64,000 nucleotides of DNA from Parachlamydiaceae bacterium (GTDB lineage: Bacteria; Chlamydiota; Chlamydiia; Chlamydiales; Parachlamydiaceae). The position numbers and the translations under genes are program-made. The DNA is taken from NCBI GenBank assembly GCA_025451995.1, contig JANWJE010000138.1:1-64000 (forward strand), given 5' to 3'. This document shows, one piece after another, positions 16,861 to 25,370 of this stretch (position 1 is the stretch's first letter; the number at the start of each line of letters is the position of its first letter). The notes beneath the pieces are model-generated. The model did not search any database and was not told the DNA's origin. It was given only the letters and a program-made list of their open reading frames with translations.

Positions 16861-16896
16861 TATGCTCAAAATTGACATTTGTCAGTTTCGAGCATA
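16861..16896. promoter_or_regulatory. nested 36-bp dyad, probable operator
   Basis: Outer arms TATGCTC (16861-16867) and GAGCATA (16890-16896) and inner arms TGACA (16873-16877) and TGTCA (16880-16884) share one exact centre at 16878.5. It lies between two oppositely directed promoter-like sequences. A further inverted pair, GTCAATTT (16851-16858) and AAATTGAC (16869-16876), overlaps it. The symmetry suggests a dimeric DNA-binding protein. Confidence 0.5.
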
Positions 16897-16900
16897 ACAT
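16872..16900 (+). promoter_or_regulatory. rightward sigma70-like promoter inside the dyad
   Basis: TTGACA (16872-16877), a 17-base spacer and TAACAT (16895-16900) form a near-consensus promoter pointing right, away from the ATPase gene. Its -35 box lies within the nested dyad. No intact rightward gene follows; the next sequence is a decayed leftward pentapeptide gene. It may be a leftover of a lost gene, or may produce a short or antisense RNA. Confidence 0.35.
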
Positions 16901-16955
16901 ATTCCTTAAGTTGCTGATTATAGGTTAAAAGGAAAAACAAAAATATTCTTTAATT

Positions 16956-17242
16956 TCAACGTTTCTTGCAAATGCGTTTTAGATTTAGGGCTCTTTCTGC
17001 CATAAATTCAGCCCCGACTATCTTACAATCGACAAACTGTACGTCTTGAAAATGACAGGCATCCAACTTGGGAAGGCTCAGATTACAGTTGGTGAAGACG
17101 CATGTAGAAAATTTAGCATTGCGAAGAATTGATTCCGAAAAGTCACAGCTCATGAAAGAGCAAGAGTTAAAGACGTATCCCTCTAAGGATTATTTTGAGA
17201 AATTCTCTGATTTGAATATTTTTCTTCGTTGCTTATCACATG
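16956..17242 (-). pseudogene. decayed pentapeptide-repeat gene (second copy)
   Basis: From an internal ATG at 17153 the frame reads SCDFS ESILR NAKFS TCVFT NCNLS and continues to DACHFQDVQFVDC before a basic end. Upstream the same frame encodes FKSENFSK, a TAA stop, then SLEGYVFNSCSF. These align with the SENFSKKKLE start of the copy at 8551-8736. The stop and apparent indels near the N-terminus show the gene is dead or reduced to an internal start. This copy retains the C-terminal part that the first copy has lost. Confidence 0.6.
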
Positions 17243-17269
17243 GGTCATTGTCACTGATCCTTCATCTGA

Positions 17270-18797
17270 TTAGTAAGGGGCCTCAGGCAGGAAGCCTCCT
17301 GATTGCATGTCCCACATGCGTGCATAATGTCCTGCCTTAGCTATTAATTCACTATGGGAGCCTTCTTCTACTACTTTCCCTTGCTCAAAGACCAAGATTC
17401 GATCCATTTTAGTAAGCGTTGAAAGTCTATGAGCAATGACGAGAGTGGTTCGATTTTGCATGACGCGCTCTAAACTTTCTTGGATGAATTGTTCTGTGAC
17501 TGAATCAAGCGACGATGTAGCTTCGTCTAAGATAAGAATAGGAGCACTTGCTAACATAGCACGAGCGATGGCGATCCTTTGTCGTTCCCCTCCCGACAAC
17601 TTCGTTCCTCGTTCACCAACCAACGATGCATAGCCATTAGGACATTTTCTAATAAATTCGTCACAATGGGCTAATTTTGCAGCTTGGATAATTTCTTCTT
17701 GAGATGCTTGAATGTTTCCATACTGTATATTCTCTTCTAAAGTGCGATGAAAAAGAAGAGGATCTTGGGGGATAAGAGCGACCTGCTTATGCAAAGAATC
17801 AAGTGTAATCTGGGCAATATCTTGCCCATCAATTAAAATTCTTCCCTTTGTAATTGGATAGAATCTCAAAATAAGGTTTACAAAAGTTGACTTCCCAGCT
17901 CCTGAGTAACCTACGAGACCTATTTTCTCTCCTCCTTTGATATGGACATCCTTATTGTCAAATAGCTTTTTTTCTCCATATTGAAAACAAACGTTTTCGA
18001 AGATGATTTCTCCTCCTTTTACGATCAAAGGTTGTGAATAAGGAGGATCGATAACATCTTGTGGATCATTCATCACAGATAATGCTTGACTAGCAATTCC
18101 AAAGGACCTAAAAAATTGAGGCATTAAGTCTCCAGAGATCCATAAAATCATGATAACATTGAAAGTTGTATTAAAGACTTGAATTACCTCACCAGTAGTA
18201 ATTTTGCTTTGGATCCAATAAAAAATCAGCAGTCCGTTTAATGTAATAATTCCTACGAGAAATAAAAGAGATAGAGAAAAAAGCATTAACGCAACGTAAT
18301 ATTGGGCACGATAATTTTTTTCCTGCTCAATTTTTTGAGAAAAAGCAATTCGTTGATTCTCAAATTTGAAACGAGAAAATCAGAAGCATTGAAGTGATTT
18401 GAGTGGTCATATCCCCAATCTTATTAGACAAACTTCCCGCGAAATGTTCATTAAAATATTTAGGTGAATGATGCTGGATATGGTCAAACATGGCCATGCG
18501 GATATCAGCTTCCAGTTTAGGAAAGGCTTTGGCTCGTAAAAAATCGCGGCTACGGAAGCAAACCTCTACAAAAAACCATAAACAAACCCCAGACACTAAT
18601 AGCCACTTTAATGAATCCCAAGCTAATCCTCGGTCCATATCATAATGTGTCAAAGTATCAATAATTAATCGCAAAAGGTAAGGCCAAACCGTAGAGTCAA
18701 TGGACCAGGTAAGAGATAGCAAATATATAAAAAAGAAACTTATGGGTTGCAAGCGCACAAATTTCCAGATAAAGGAAATTAAGTTTTTAAACGACAT
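17270..18797 (-). pseudogene. ABC exporter, internally deleted and frameshifted
   Basis: A paralogue of the intact exporter at 5949-7739. The 5' fragment (18797-18360) keeps the first membrane segments through HIQHHSPKYFNEHFAGSLSN and stops after DMTTQITSML. The 3' frame resumes with RFKFENQRIAFSQKIEQ and contains a complete ATPase domain: Walker A GYSGAGKST, LSGGERQRIAIARA, ILILDEATSSLD. Compared with the intact copy about 80 codons covering membrane segments 3-4 are missing and the frame is shifted at about 18365. A functional transporter cannot be made. The 3' part alone has a possible internal ATG at 18286. Confidence 0.85.
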
Positions 18798-18995
18798 GCA
18801 AAGCATCTTTTTTACCAATCTTGTTCCGAGATTATACAATAAATTCCGAAGAACTTCATATGTAGAGCGCAGGAAGTGGTGTACACCAGCAAAAAAGAGA
18901 TAACGAACGAGCAGAATGCAATCCGATGACTGATTGTTGTATGAGATTTCTCTATTGAATTATCCAAATAATGTTTCACTTTGGCCTTTCTTTAA

Positions 18996-19772
18996 TTAGC
19001 AAATCAATTCATGGAAGGGCTTTACGCCATGTGCTGGTCTTAAATAAGAGCCGTTCTTGGCATGAACCACAATTGCGTTTAATCGCCCTTCTTCTGTCAT
19101 CATAATTGCTTCTTTTTTTGAGATCCATTTGCTTTTTTTTGATGTTCCCACAAGAAATTCAGTGATGACGTGTTGCTTATTTACATGAACCCCTAGAACC
19201 TCTTTAAGCTGTTTTTCAGGCTTTGCTTCTGTATATTCTTCGCGTCCCTCTATCCACCCTTCATGTTTTTTCATGGCATCAAGCAATTGGATATATTCCT
19301 CATCGTTCAGAGAGCGAATCGTGCGGCTCATATCAAATTTGGTGAAAGATTTAATCGTCTTACGGTAGTCAATTACAGCTTTTGTATCTGGTAATCCCTC
19401 TCTGACTCCTAAATATGTGCGAACAAATTCATTTAGGGTAGAATCGATGTAAAGGGTGCCTTCTCTCAAACGTCGTATTTGAGCCTTTCTGCCGGTTTCA
19501 TAGTCAGGATATACTGCGAACCAGAATTCTTTGCCTTCTTCATTAGAAATTTTTCCTGCAAAACCAATTGCACCATTTTTTCTTGCAAAATCGCCCATTA
19601 CATGATTTCCTGGATTATTATTTCTCCAAGAGCGCGTACTGGCTTCTCGAATAGGCTGACCTTCATAAGCCTTCCAAAATCGTTTTAACTGATTTCCATC
19701 ATTATCTGTATAAATAACAGAGTTTTCCGATCCTCCCTCAGCTTTGATCCATTTATTGTTGTAGGTCTTCAT
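18996..19772 (-). CDS. lysozyme-like RNNNPGN-motif protein with DUF3892-like tail
   Basis: A 258-residue protein without a Sec signal. Residues about 40-150 contain SWRNNNPGNH, GAIGFAG, FAVYPDYETGRKAQIRRL and a Y-STLNEFVRTYLG stretch, the pattern of phage-structural or lysozyme-like proteins carrying the RNNNPGN motif. The last 70 residues (VLGVHVNKQHVITEFLVG, ISKKEAIMMTEEG, AKNGSYLRPAHG) resemble DUF3892. AAGGA precedes the ATG. It starts inside the end of an upstream gene for an exported protein. This pairing, exported small protein then a possible cell-wall enzyme, resembles effector and immunity modules, but no secretion signal proves it. Catalytic activity is not certain. Confidence 0.55.
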   Translation of the reverse strand: MKTYNNKWIKAEGGSENSVIYTDNDGNQLKRFWKAYEGQPIREASTRSWRNNNPGNHVMGDFARKNGAIGFAGKISNEEGKEFWFAVYPDYETGRKAQIRRLREGTLYIDSTLNEFVRTYLGVREGLPDTKAVIDYRKTIKSFTKFDMSRTIRSLNDEEYIQLLDAMKKHEGWIEGREEYTEAKPEKQLKEVLGVHVNKQHVITEFLVGTSKKSKWISKKEAIMMTEEGRLNAIVVHAKNGSYLRPAHGVKPFHELIC

Positions 19773-20241
19773 GTATTTCCTTTGCTTCTAATGTTGCAGC
19801 TGTATGGATATGCGAAATCAATGTTCCCAAATATCCCTGCACAATGACTTGTTTATTTAAAAATGGAAGGGGACTTTCTTCGTCTCCAACAGCAATCAAC
19901 TGAATCCATCCATTTTTATCCGAGTGATATAAATCTTCTGTGAGATAGTTGGATTCAATGAGCTGTCGAATTTCTAGAGCAGGCACTTCCAATATCCATC
20001 GAGTTTCAGGCATATCGCCATCTTCAATGCTTTCATAATTAGGCGTTCCGGGAAATGTATGACGGATGAGCTTGGCTCTTATTGTGATATAGGGTAGAGG
20101 AATCGTTCGGTCATCATCCACTGGATGGACATAGTTTGTAGGATAGACAATTTCTTCCCGATCAAGGTTGTGAGAGAGCAGGTATATTGGAGAGAAGAAA
20201 GTGATAATAGCTTGCAATGCAAGAAAAATTCTTAAATACAT
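19753..20241 (-). CDS. exported DUF4431-like protein
   Basis: A 162-residue protein with an N-terminal hydrophobic signal (MYLRIFLALQAIITFFSPIY). The conserved stretch RAKLIRHTFPGTPNYESIED is followed by GDMPETRWILEVPALEI, the core of DUF4431, and a second beta-rich part VIVQGYLGTL. This family is periplasmic or lipoprotein-like and has no assigned biochemistry. The gene overlaps the following RNNNPGN-motif gene by 20 bases. If that gene encodes a wall-degrading effector, a periplasmic inhibitor would be expected in exactly this position, but this is inference. Confidence 0.55.
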   Translation of the reverse strand: MYLRIFLALQAIITFFSPIYLLSHNLDREEIVYPTNYVHPVDDDRTIPLPYITIRAKLIRHTFPGTPNYESIEDGDMPETRWILEVPALEIRQLIESNYLTEDLYHSDKNGWIQLIAVGDEESPLPFLNKQVIVQGYLGTLISHIHTAATLEAKEIHEDLQQ

Positions 20242-20285
20242 AATTTTAAACCAGTTGATGAATCATAATAAACGAATACAGCAAT

Positions 20286-20408
20286 TTATTCTAGTGGATA
20301 AATAAATTTATGGAAGAGCTTGACACTCACGTATACGTTATTCCATGTAATGAAGCCATCCTTACCAAGAATAAGTCCTCCTCTAATTTTTTTAGATAAA
20401 TGACGCGC
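20286..20408 (-). other. possible 3' remnant of a lost gene
   Basis: An open stretch after an in-frame stop reads KKIRGGLILGKDGFITWNNV and ends KLFHKFIYPLE with a stop at 20286. Its end loosely resembles the tail of the RNNNPGN protein (AKNGSYLRP to KPFHELIC), so it could be the last part of a related gene. There is no start codon. The rest of 20242-20486 holds nothing supportable. Confidence 0.3.
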
Positions 20409-20486
20409 TTAATAAAAATCTTTACTTCAAACAGGATCTATGAGAGTATCTTTTATTTCCATCATTTGAATTCATGGGGAATTGCA

Positions 20487-20858
20487 ATGTCGTTTTCTTT
20501 TGTAAATTTTCATTCTTTTACACCGCATCATTCTGTGGAATGTTCTCTTTGTCTAGAAATTTGTGATGGAAAATTTTTTTCAAAAAGAGTTGTAGCACAC
20601 ACGTCAACAAATTCTAATATTACTCATTGTTTTCACTCGCATTGTCTTAGAGATTGGGTGGAAATACGGCAAGGTGAAGCTACATGTCCCCTTTGCAAGA
20701 TGACAATTATTATCAAAAGAAATACAACATTTACAAATAGAATTGTTGATGTTTTTAACAGTATTAATTATTCAAATCTATTAAATGAACGTATTTTAGT
20801 GATGGCATTACAGACTCCAGGACGATTTATGGTAACCCATACCTCACAAAATAATTAA
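20487..20858 (+). CDS. RING-type zinc-finger protein (eukaryote-like)
   Basis: A 123-residue protein with ECSLCLEICDG, VVAHTST, THCFHSHCLRDWVE and ATCPLCK. The order CxxC, AH, HxFHxxC, W, CPxC is that of a RING or RING-like domain in which a His replaces a Cys ligand. In eukaryotes such domains recruit ubiquitin-conjugating enzymes. In intracellular bacteria they are usually translocated effectors that act on host ubiquitin. The start at 20487 was chosen because GGGGA lies about 6 bases upstream and the in-frame ATG at 20400 has no such site. No Sec signal is seen. It directly precedes the polyketide cluster but probably has a separate role. Confidence 0.7.
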   Translation: MSFSFVNFHSFTPHHSVECSLCLEICDGKFFSKRVVAHTSTNSNITHCFHSHCLRDWVEIRQGEATCPLCKMTIIIKRNTTFTNRIVDVFNSINYSNLLNERILVMALQTPGRFMVTHTSQNN

Positions 20859-20916
20859 TAAATATCTTTTATATTAGCTAATTTAATTTTTAAATTTTTT
20901 AGTTTGAAATACAGAA

Positions 20917-21189
20917 ATGAATAATGACGAAATGTGGTATGTACTAAAAAGAGCCATTCTTGAAGTACTGCCTGAATATGCCGATAGGGAAATTGGATTT
21001 GATGAAAGCTTGAAAGCTTTAGGGGCTAACTCCGTCGATCGCGCGGAAATTTTAATGGTGACTATGGAGTCATTAGGACTCAAAGTTCCAATGGTTGAAT
21101 TTTCCAGTGCAACAAATATAGGCGAATTAATTGCAATTCTGCATCTTCACACCATAAAGGCACGGTCATCTCTGGAACAAAAGCCTTAG
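20917..21189 (+). CDS. dedicated donor ACP of the beta-branching cassette
   Basis: A 90-residue free-standing acyl carrier protein. The phosphopantetheine Ser lies in LGANSVDRAEI; the N-S-V-D-R form is typical of AcpK/PksE-type donor ACPs and differs from the G-x-D-S of the megasynthase ACPs. Its role is to carry malonyl, which is decarboxylated to acetyl by the Ser-type KS at 23976-25241 and then used by the HMG-CoA-synthase-like enzyme. It begins the rightward group ACP-HCS-ECH2. Spacing to the next gene is 18 bases. Confidence 0.88.
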   Translation: MNNDEMWYVLKRAILEVLPEYADREIGFDESLKALGANSVDRAEILMVTMESLGLKVPMVEFSSATNIGELIAILHLHTIKARSSLEQKP

Positions 21190-21207
21190 TATAAGGTATA
21201 GTAAAAT

Positions 21208-22440
21208 ATGTCAGTTGGAATCGAGTCGATTAATGTGTATGTAGGGCAAGCCTCATTGAGCATACGCACTTTGTTTGAAAGGCGCTTTCTAGATCTTTCC
21301 CGTTTCGATAACCTGATGATGGAGAAAAAATCGGTTAGCCTTCCTTGTGAAGATCCTGTGACCAATGCTGTTAATGCCGCTAAACCCATTATCGATCCCT
21401 TATCGGATCATGATCGGAACAAAATAGAGCTACTCATTACATCGACTGAATCTGGCCTTGATTTTGGAAAATCATTAAGCACATATATTCATGACTATTT
21501 AGGGCTAAATCGCAAATGCCGATTATTTGAAGTTAAGCAAGCATGCTACGGGGGAACTGCCGCTTTGCAAATGGCTGCTAACTTCATCATGTCCAATGCC
21601 TCACCAGGTGCAAAAGCTTTAGTAGTAGCAACGGATGCCGCTCGCGCTGCAGCTAAAATGACCTATGCTGAACCCTCACAAGGTGTTGCTGCTGTAGCGA
21701 TGCTTGTGAGCCAAACACCCGATGTTTTTGCACTAGATTTTGGTGCAAATGGATATCATAGCTATGAAGTTATGGATACTTGCCGCCCTGAACCGGATAT
21801 TGAGACAGGTGATGCTGACTTATCACTCCTTTCCTATTTGGATTGTTTAGAAGCCAGCTTCAGATCGTATAGTGAACGGGTAGTGGGAGCAGACTTCCAA
21901 GAGACATTCGACTACTTAGCTTTTCATACACCCTTTGGAGGAATGGTCAAAGGAGCTCATCGCAATATGATGCGCAAATTCAAACGCTCCCCCCCAGAGT
22001 TAATTCAAACTGATTTTGAAAAACGGGCTTGGCCATCTCTGCAATATTGCTGTCAAGTCGGCAATGTTTATTCTGCTACACTATACTTAGCCCTCTGCAG
22101 CCTGATAGACCATGCAGATGTCGCGATGCCCAGGCGTGTAGGCCTCTATTCCTATGGATCAGGATGTTCTTCAGAATTTTATAGCGGTGTGATTACACAA
22201 ACAAGTCAAAGAAAATTAGCTTTATTAGGAATCCGCAAAGCTTTAGATAGACGCCATGCTTTAACCATGGAAGAATACGACCGGCTTCTTGATTTAAATG
22301 CTGAATGGAAATTTGGTATCAAAGATAAAATGATGAATTTATCTGATTTTTCATCAATTTATGATAAACAATTAGCGGGAAAGAAATTTCTCATTTTGAA
22401 AGAAGTGAATAATTACCACCGAAAATATGAGTGGAGTTAG
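21208..22440 (+). CDS. HMG-CoA synthase-like enzyme (HCS) of beta-branching
   Basis: A 410-residue homologue of PksG/TaC. It condenses acetyl from the donor ACP onto the beta-keto group of an ACP-bound polyketide. The nucleophilic Cys is in EVKQACYGGTAAL, the Glu/His pair is represented by FHTPFGGMV, and STESGLDFGKSLS is the substrate-binding edge found in this family. The usual length is 410-420. Its stop lies 2 bases before the chosen start of the ECH2 gene. The complete set donor ACP, HCS, ECH1, ECH2 and decarboxylating KS is present, so at least one beta-alkyl branch is expected in the product. Confidence 0.93.
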   Translation: MSVGIESINVYVGQASLSIRTLFERRFLDLSRFDNLMMEKKSVSLPCEDPVTNAVNAAKPIIDPLSDHDRNKIELLITSTESGLDFGKSLSTYIHDYLGLNRKCRLFEVKQACYGGTAALQMAANFIMSNASPGAKALVVATDAARAAAKMTYAEPSQGVAAVAMLVSQTPDVFALDFGANGYHSYEVMDTCRPEPDIETGDADLSLLSYLDCLEASFRSYSERVVGADFQETFDYLAFHTPFGGMVKGAHRNMMRKFKRSPPELIQTDFEKRAWPSLQYCCQVGNVYSATLYLALCSLIDHADVAMPRRVGLYSYGSGCSSEFYSGVITQTSQRKLALLGIRKALDRRHALTMEEYDRLLDLNAEWKFGIKDKMMNLSDFSSIYDKQLAGKKFLILKEVNNYHRKYEWS

Positions 22441-22442
22441 TT

Positions 22443-23189
22443 GTGAATCAAGTTATTAAGCTTCATTTTCCTGTACCTTCCATTGCTGTTGTCGTCCTTG
22501 AAGATCGGGCGAGCAGCAACACTTTTTCCAGAGAATTCATTGCGGGGTTGACGGATGTTTTTTACCAAATTCGCCAAAATGAAAGACTCAAAGCAGTAGT
22601 CATTCACGGTTATGATAATTATTTTTGTTGCGGTGGAACGAAAGAAGAGCTTCTCAATATCTATTTGGGGAAAATCACTTTCGCCGATCTACCATTTTAC
22701 CGACTTCTCCTCGACTGTGAAATTCCAACAATCGCAGCGATGCAAGGACATGCATTAGGAGGGGGTCTCGCTTTTGGGTGTTATGCTGACTGGATCATTC
22801 TCGGAGAAGAATCCCTCTATAGCGCCAATTTTATGAAGTATGGCTTCACACCCGGAATGGGAGCGACATACATGATAGCCAAAAAATTTGGAGAACCTTT
22901 AGCACATGAGATGCTATATAGCGCGCAAAGTTACAATGGAAAAACCTTAAAAGCTCGAGGAGCTCTCGTCAACGTCGTTGAGAGAAAAGCTGTGATCCAA
23001 ACAGCGATGAATCTTGCAACTGAGCTAGCTGATAAACCCAGAAATTCATTGATAATTTTGAAACAACATTTAACTCAAAAAATAAAACAGGAATTGCCTC
23101 AAATCATTGAACAGGAATTAGCGATGCACCGCATCACTTTTTCCGTGCCGGAAGTAAAAGAAAGAATCGAAGCCCTTTTTGGGAGATAG
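22443..23189 (+). CDS. ECH2-type enoyl-CoA hydratase homologue (decarboxylase, PksI-like)
   Basis: A 248-residue crotonase-fold protein. NYFCCGGTKEELL, LDCEIPTIAAMQGHALGGG, NFMKYGFTPGMGATYMI, DKPRNSLIILKQHL and IEQELAMHRITF closely follow the PksI/ECH2 pattern. ECH2 enzymes remove CO2 from the 3-methylglutaconyl intermediate made by HCS and ECH1. The GTG at 22443 was chosen because GGAG lies 7 bases before it; the GTG at 22431 is a possible alternative. It is convergent with the ECH1 gene, with a single base between their stops. Confidence 0.9.
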   Translation: MNQVIKLHFPVPSIAVVVLEDRASSNTFSREFIAGLTDVFYQIRQNERLKAVVIHGYDNYFCCGGTKEELLNIYLGKITFADLPFYRLLLDCEIPTIAAMQGHALGGGLAFGCYADWIILGEESLYSANFMKYGFTPGMGATYMIAKKFGEPLAHEMLYSAQSYNGKTLKARGALVNVVERKAVIQTAMNLATELADKPRNSLIILKQHLTQKIKQELPQIIEQELAMHRITFSVPEVKERIEALFGR

Positions 23190-23190
23190 C

Positions 23191-23967
23191 TCAGATATTC
23201 TCTCCGTTTTCCCAAGGAAACGTCTGCTTTTCAATGAAGTTTTTAATGTTAGCCCTTACTTGAGGTTTCATCATCAGCCTGTCAAGCTCAGAAATAGCTT
23301 CTGCCTCCATTGCATCTGTGATGATCCACATTTTGCGAAAATAAGCCTTGAGATCATGGGTTGTTTCCTCATGAATTCTCTTGAGGCGCAACGTAATTTG
23401 ACGCAAACTTTCATGTGGTTGTTCTGTTAACTTATCGATGAGTCCGATTCGATGTGCTTCCGAAGCATTGAGGGTTTCTGTTGTCAAAGTCATGAAGTAA
23501 GCCTTTTGATATCCAATGCGGCGAATAAGAAATGGTGTCACACATGCTGGCAAAAGTCCCCATAAAGCCTCTGATAAGCAAAATTGTGCTTGCTGATTTC
23601 CTATCACAATGTCACTTGCAGCGGCAATTCCAACGCCTCCAGCGAGCACTTGACCTTCGACTAATGAGATAACAATTTTAGGGGTAGTTGTAAAACGTCT
23701 GAGTAACTCCATATATTTTTTGGAGAATAGGGAGCTTGTGGTTGTTGAAGAATTCATTTGAATGACTTCGTTGAAATCCATTCCTGTACAGAAAAAACCG
23801 CTTTCCCCTTGTAAGACGATGCATCTGCATATCGGATCCCTTTCGGCTTGATCGAGTAAATGATGTAAATCCAGGACTAATTGCGCATTGATGCTATTGC
23901 GCTGCTTCGGCCTATGTATCGTGACGGTCAACCCGTGCGTAGCTTTCTCTATTAAAAGCGTATCCAT
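23191..23967 (-). CDS. ECH1-type enoyl-CoA hydratase homologue (dehydratase, PksH-like)
   Basis: A 258-residue crotonase-fold protein. It starts DTLLIEKATHGLTVTIHRPK and has the oxyanion segment GFFCTGMDFNEV, VEGQVLAGGVGIAAASDI, and the diagnostic SEALWGLLPACVTPFLIRRI of PksH-type ECH1. ECH1 dehydrates the HMG-type intermediate before ECH2 acts. It lies on the opposite strand to ECH2 and the donor ACP, and 8 bases after the decarboxylating KS gene, with which it forms a two-gene leftward unit. The cassette is therefore divided between two transcripts, unlike the usual single run of genes. Confidence 0.9.
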   Translation of the reverse strand: MDTLLIEKATHGLTVTIHRPKQRNSINAQLVLDLHHLLDQAERDPICRCIVLQGESGFFCTGMDFNEVIQMNSSTTTSSLFSKKYMELLRRFTTTPKIVISLVEGQVLAGGVGIAAASDIVIGNQQAQFCLSEALWGLLPACVTPFLIRRIGYQKAYFMTLTTETLNASEAHRIGLIDKLTEQPHESLRQITLRLKRIHEETTHDLKAYFRKMWIITDAMEAEAISELDRLMMKPQVRANIKNFIEKQTFPWENGENI

Positions 23968-23975
23968 TGACTGAT

Positions 23976-25241
23976 CTATCCCTTACTGAAAATAATGCTA
24001 CTATTAATGCCGCCAAATCCAAATGAATTGCTCATTGCAGCATCGATCGTAGCCCTCTCTTTCTGTTTCCCTGCAAAACGGTACGTATCATCGATCGGAT
24101 GATCTAAATTTATATTAGGATGGACAAACCCTTCTTTCATCTGTATGAGAGTCGCTATGGCTTCTATAATTCCTGCTGACCATAAGCAATGACCGACTAA
24201 ACTTTTTGTGGAATTGATCCAAATATTTGAAAGATGTTCTCCAAAAACATTGCGAATGGCTGCTAATTCGGTCTTGTCGCCTAAAGGGGAAGATGATCCA
24301 TGGGCATTGATATATTGAATATCACATGGTTTCTTAGTAGACCTATCAAGGGCTTGTTGCATGGCTTTTGCCTCCCCTAACCTATTTGGTGTTGAGGAAT
24401 GGCTAGCATCAAGAGTCATACCCGCTCCTGCAATTTCACCATAAGATGGAACGAGCTCTTCTTTTGCTTTTATTCTTGATTCTAAAATTAAACATCCGCT
24501 TGCCTGCCCCCAAATAAATCCACTATGATCGCAATCAAAAGGACGGCATATTTTTTCTGGTTCTTTTTGAAATAACCCAGAAGTACTAAGAGCTCCAATG
24601 TTGCAAAATCCTTGAAGTTCAAGTGGGGAAAGATCAGCTGCAGCACCTATTACCATGCAGATATCCACGAGGCCTTGTTGAATAAGCCGATGCCCATGCA
24701 ACAGGGCGATATTACCACTCGCAGATGCTCCCCCAACGGTAAAACCTTCTCCTTCAATATGAAAAATCTCACTTAAGATCCCTATCTGATTGGTGTCCAT
24801 AAATTGCAAAGCATAAGAAGGAGAAAAATAATGAGGATTCTTTTTGAAAGTTGAATATTGATTGTAAGTATATCCTTGAGTTGTATTTTGTCCTGCAACA
24901 ACAAGTCCGATACGAGAGCTGTCTTTAGCTCGTCGATGAAGGCCGGCTTCGTACCATGCTTCCAATGCTGCAATAATGGACGCTTGGATCGAAATTGTTG
25001 CGCGCCTGCCCATCTTTTGGGCCGCAGCTAATAAAGAAGGCGGCAGATCGTGAGAAAAGACTATTGTATTAAAGTCGAAATTTTTAAGTTCTGCTGCTGC
25101 CAAAGAAAAGGAAAGCTCAGGGAAACGCGAAGATGCGGCAATCCCCGAACGGCCTTCGATTAAAGCTTTGGTAAAAACAGAAAGACCTTGACCCAATGAG
25201 CTGAAAACACCCATACCTGAGACGATTACTTTATTGGGCAA
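23976..25241 (-). CDS. decarboxylating ketosynthase of the beta-branching cassette (Ser active site)
   Basis: A 421-residue free-standing FabF-like KS. The position of the catalytic Cys is Ser: GGASASGNIAL. The two His are kept (NAHGSSSPLGD and KSLVGHCLWSAG). This is the PksF-like form that only decarboxylates malonyl on the donor ACP to acetyl and does not elongate. Other usual parts (CRPFDCDHSGFIWGQASG, MSNSFGFGGINSSIIF) are intact. It starts the leftward KS-ECH1 unit and diverges from the acyltransferase gene across a 129-base region in which I found no convincing promoter boxes. Confidence 0.92.
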   Translation of the reverse strand: MPNKVIVSGMGVFSSLGQGLSVFTKALIEGRSGIAASSRFPELSFSLAAAELKNFDFNTIVFSHDLPPSLLAAAQKMGRRATISIQASIIAALEAWYEAGLHRRAKDSSRIGLVVAGQNTTQGYTYNQYSTFKKNPHYFSPSYALQFMDTNQIGILSEIFHIEGEGFTVGGASASGNIALLHGHRLIQQGLVDICMVIGAAADLSPLELQGFCNIGALSTSGLFQKEPEKICRPFDCDHSGFIWGQASGCLILESRIKAKEELVPSYGEIAGAGMTLDASHSSTPNRLGEAKAMQQALDRSTKKPCDIQYINAHGSSSPLGDKTELAAIRNVFGEHLSNIWINSTKSLVGHCLWSAGIIEAIATLIQMKEGFVHPNINLDHPIDDTYRFAGKQKERATIDAAMSNSFGFGGINSSIIFSKG

Positions 25242-25370
25242 ACAGACCTCTGCATATATCTCTCTCTTAAGCTTGTAAAAGGCTAATATAAAAGCGACTT
25301 TCTGACTAGAAGAAATATTATTAATATGTTAATGTTCTTCACCTTGAGTAATTATAGCGGATGTCAATAG

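Noticed and set aside
25242-25370. Promoter between the Ser-type KS and AT genes
   Set aside because: TATAAT- and TTGACA-like boxes occur, but not with acceptable spacing on either strand, so no promoter is annotated although one must exist.
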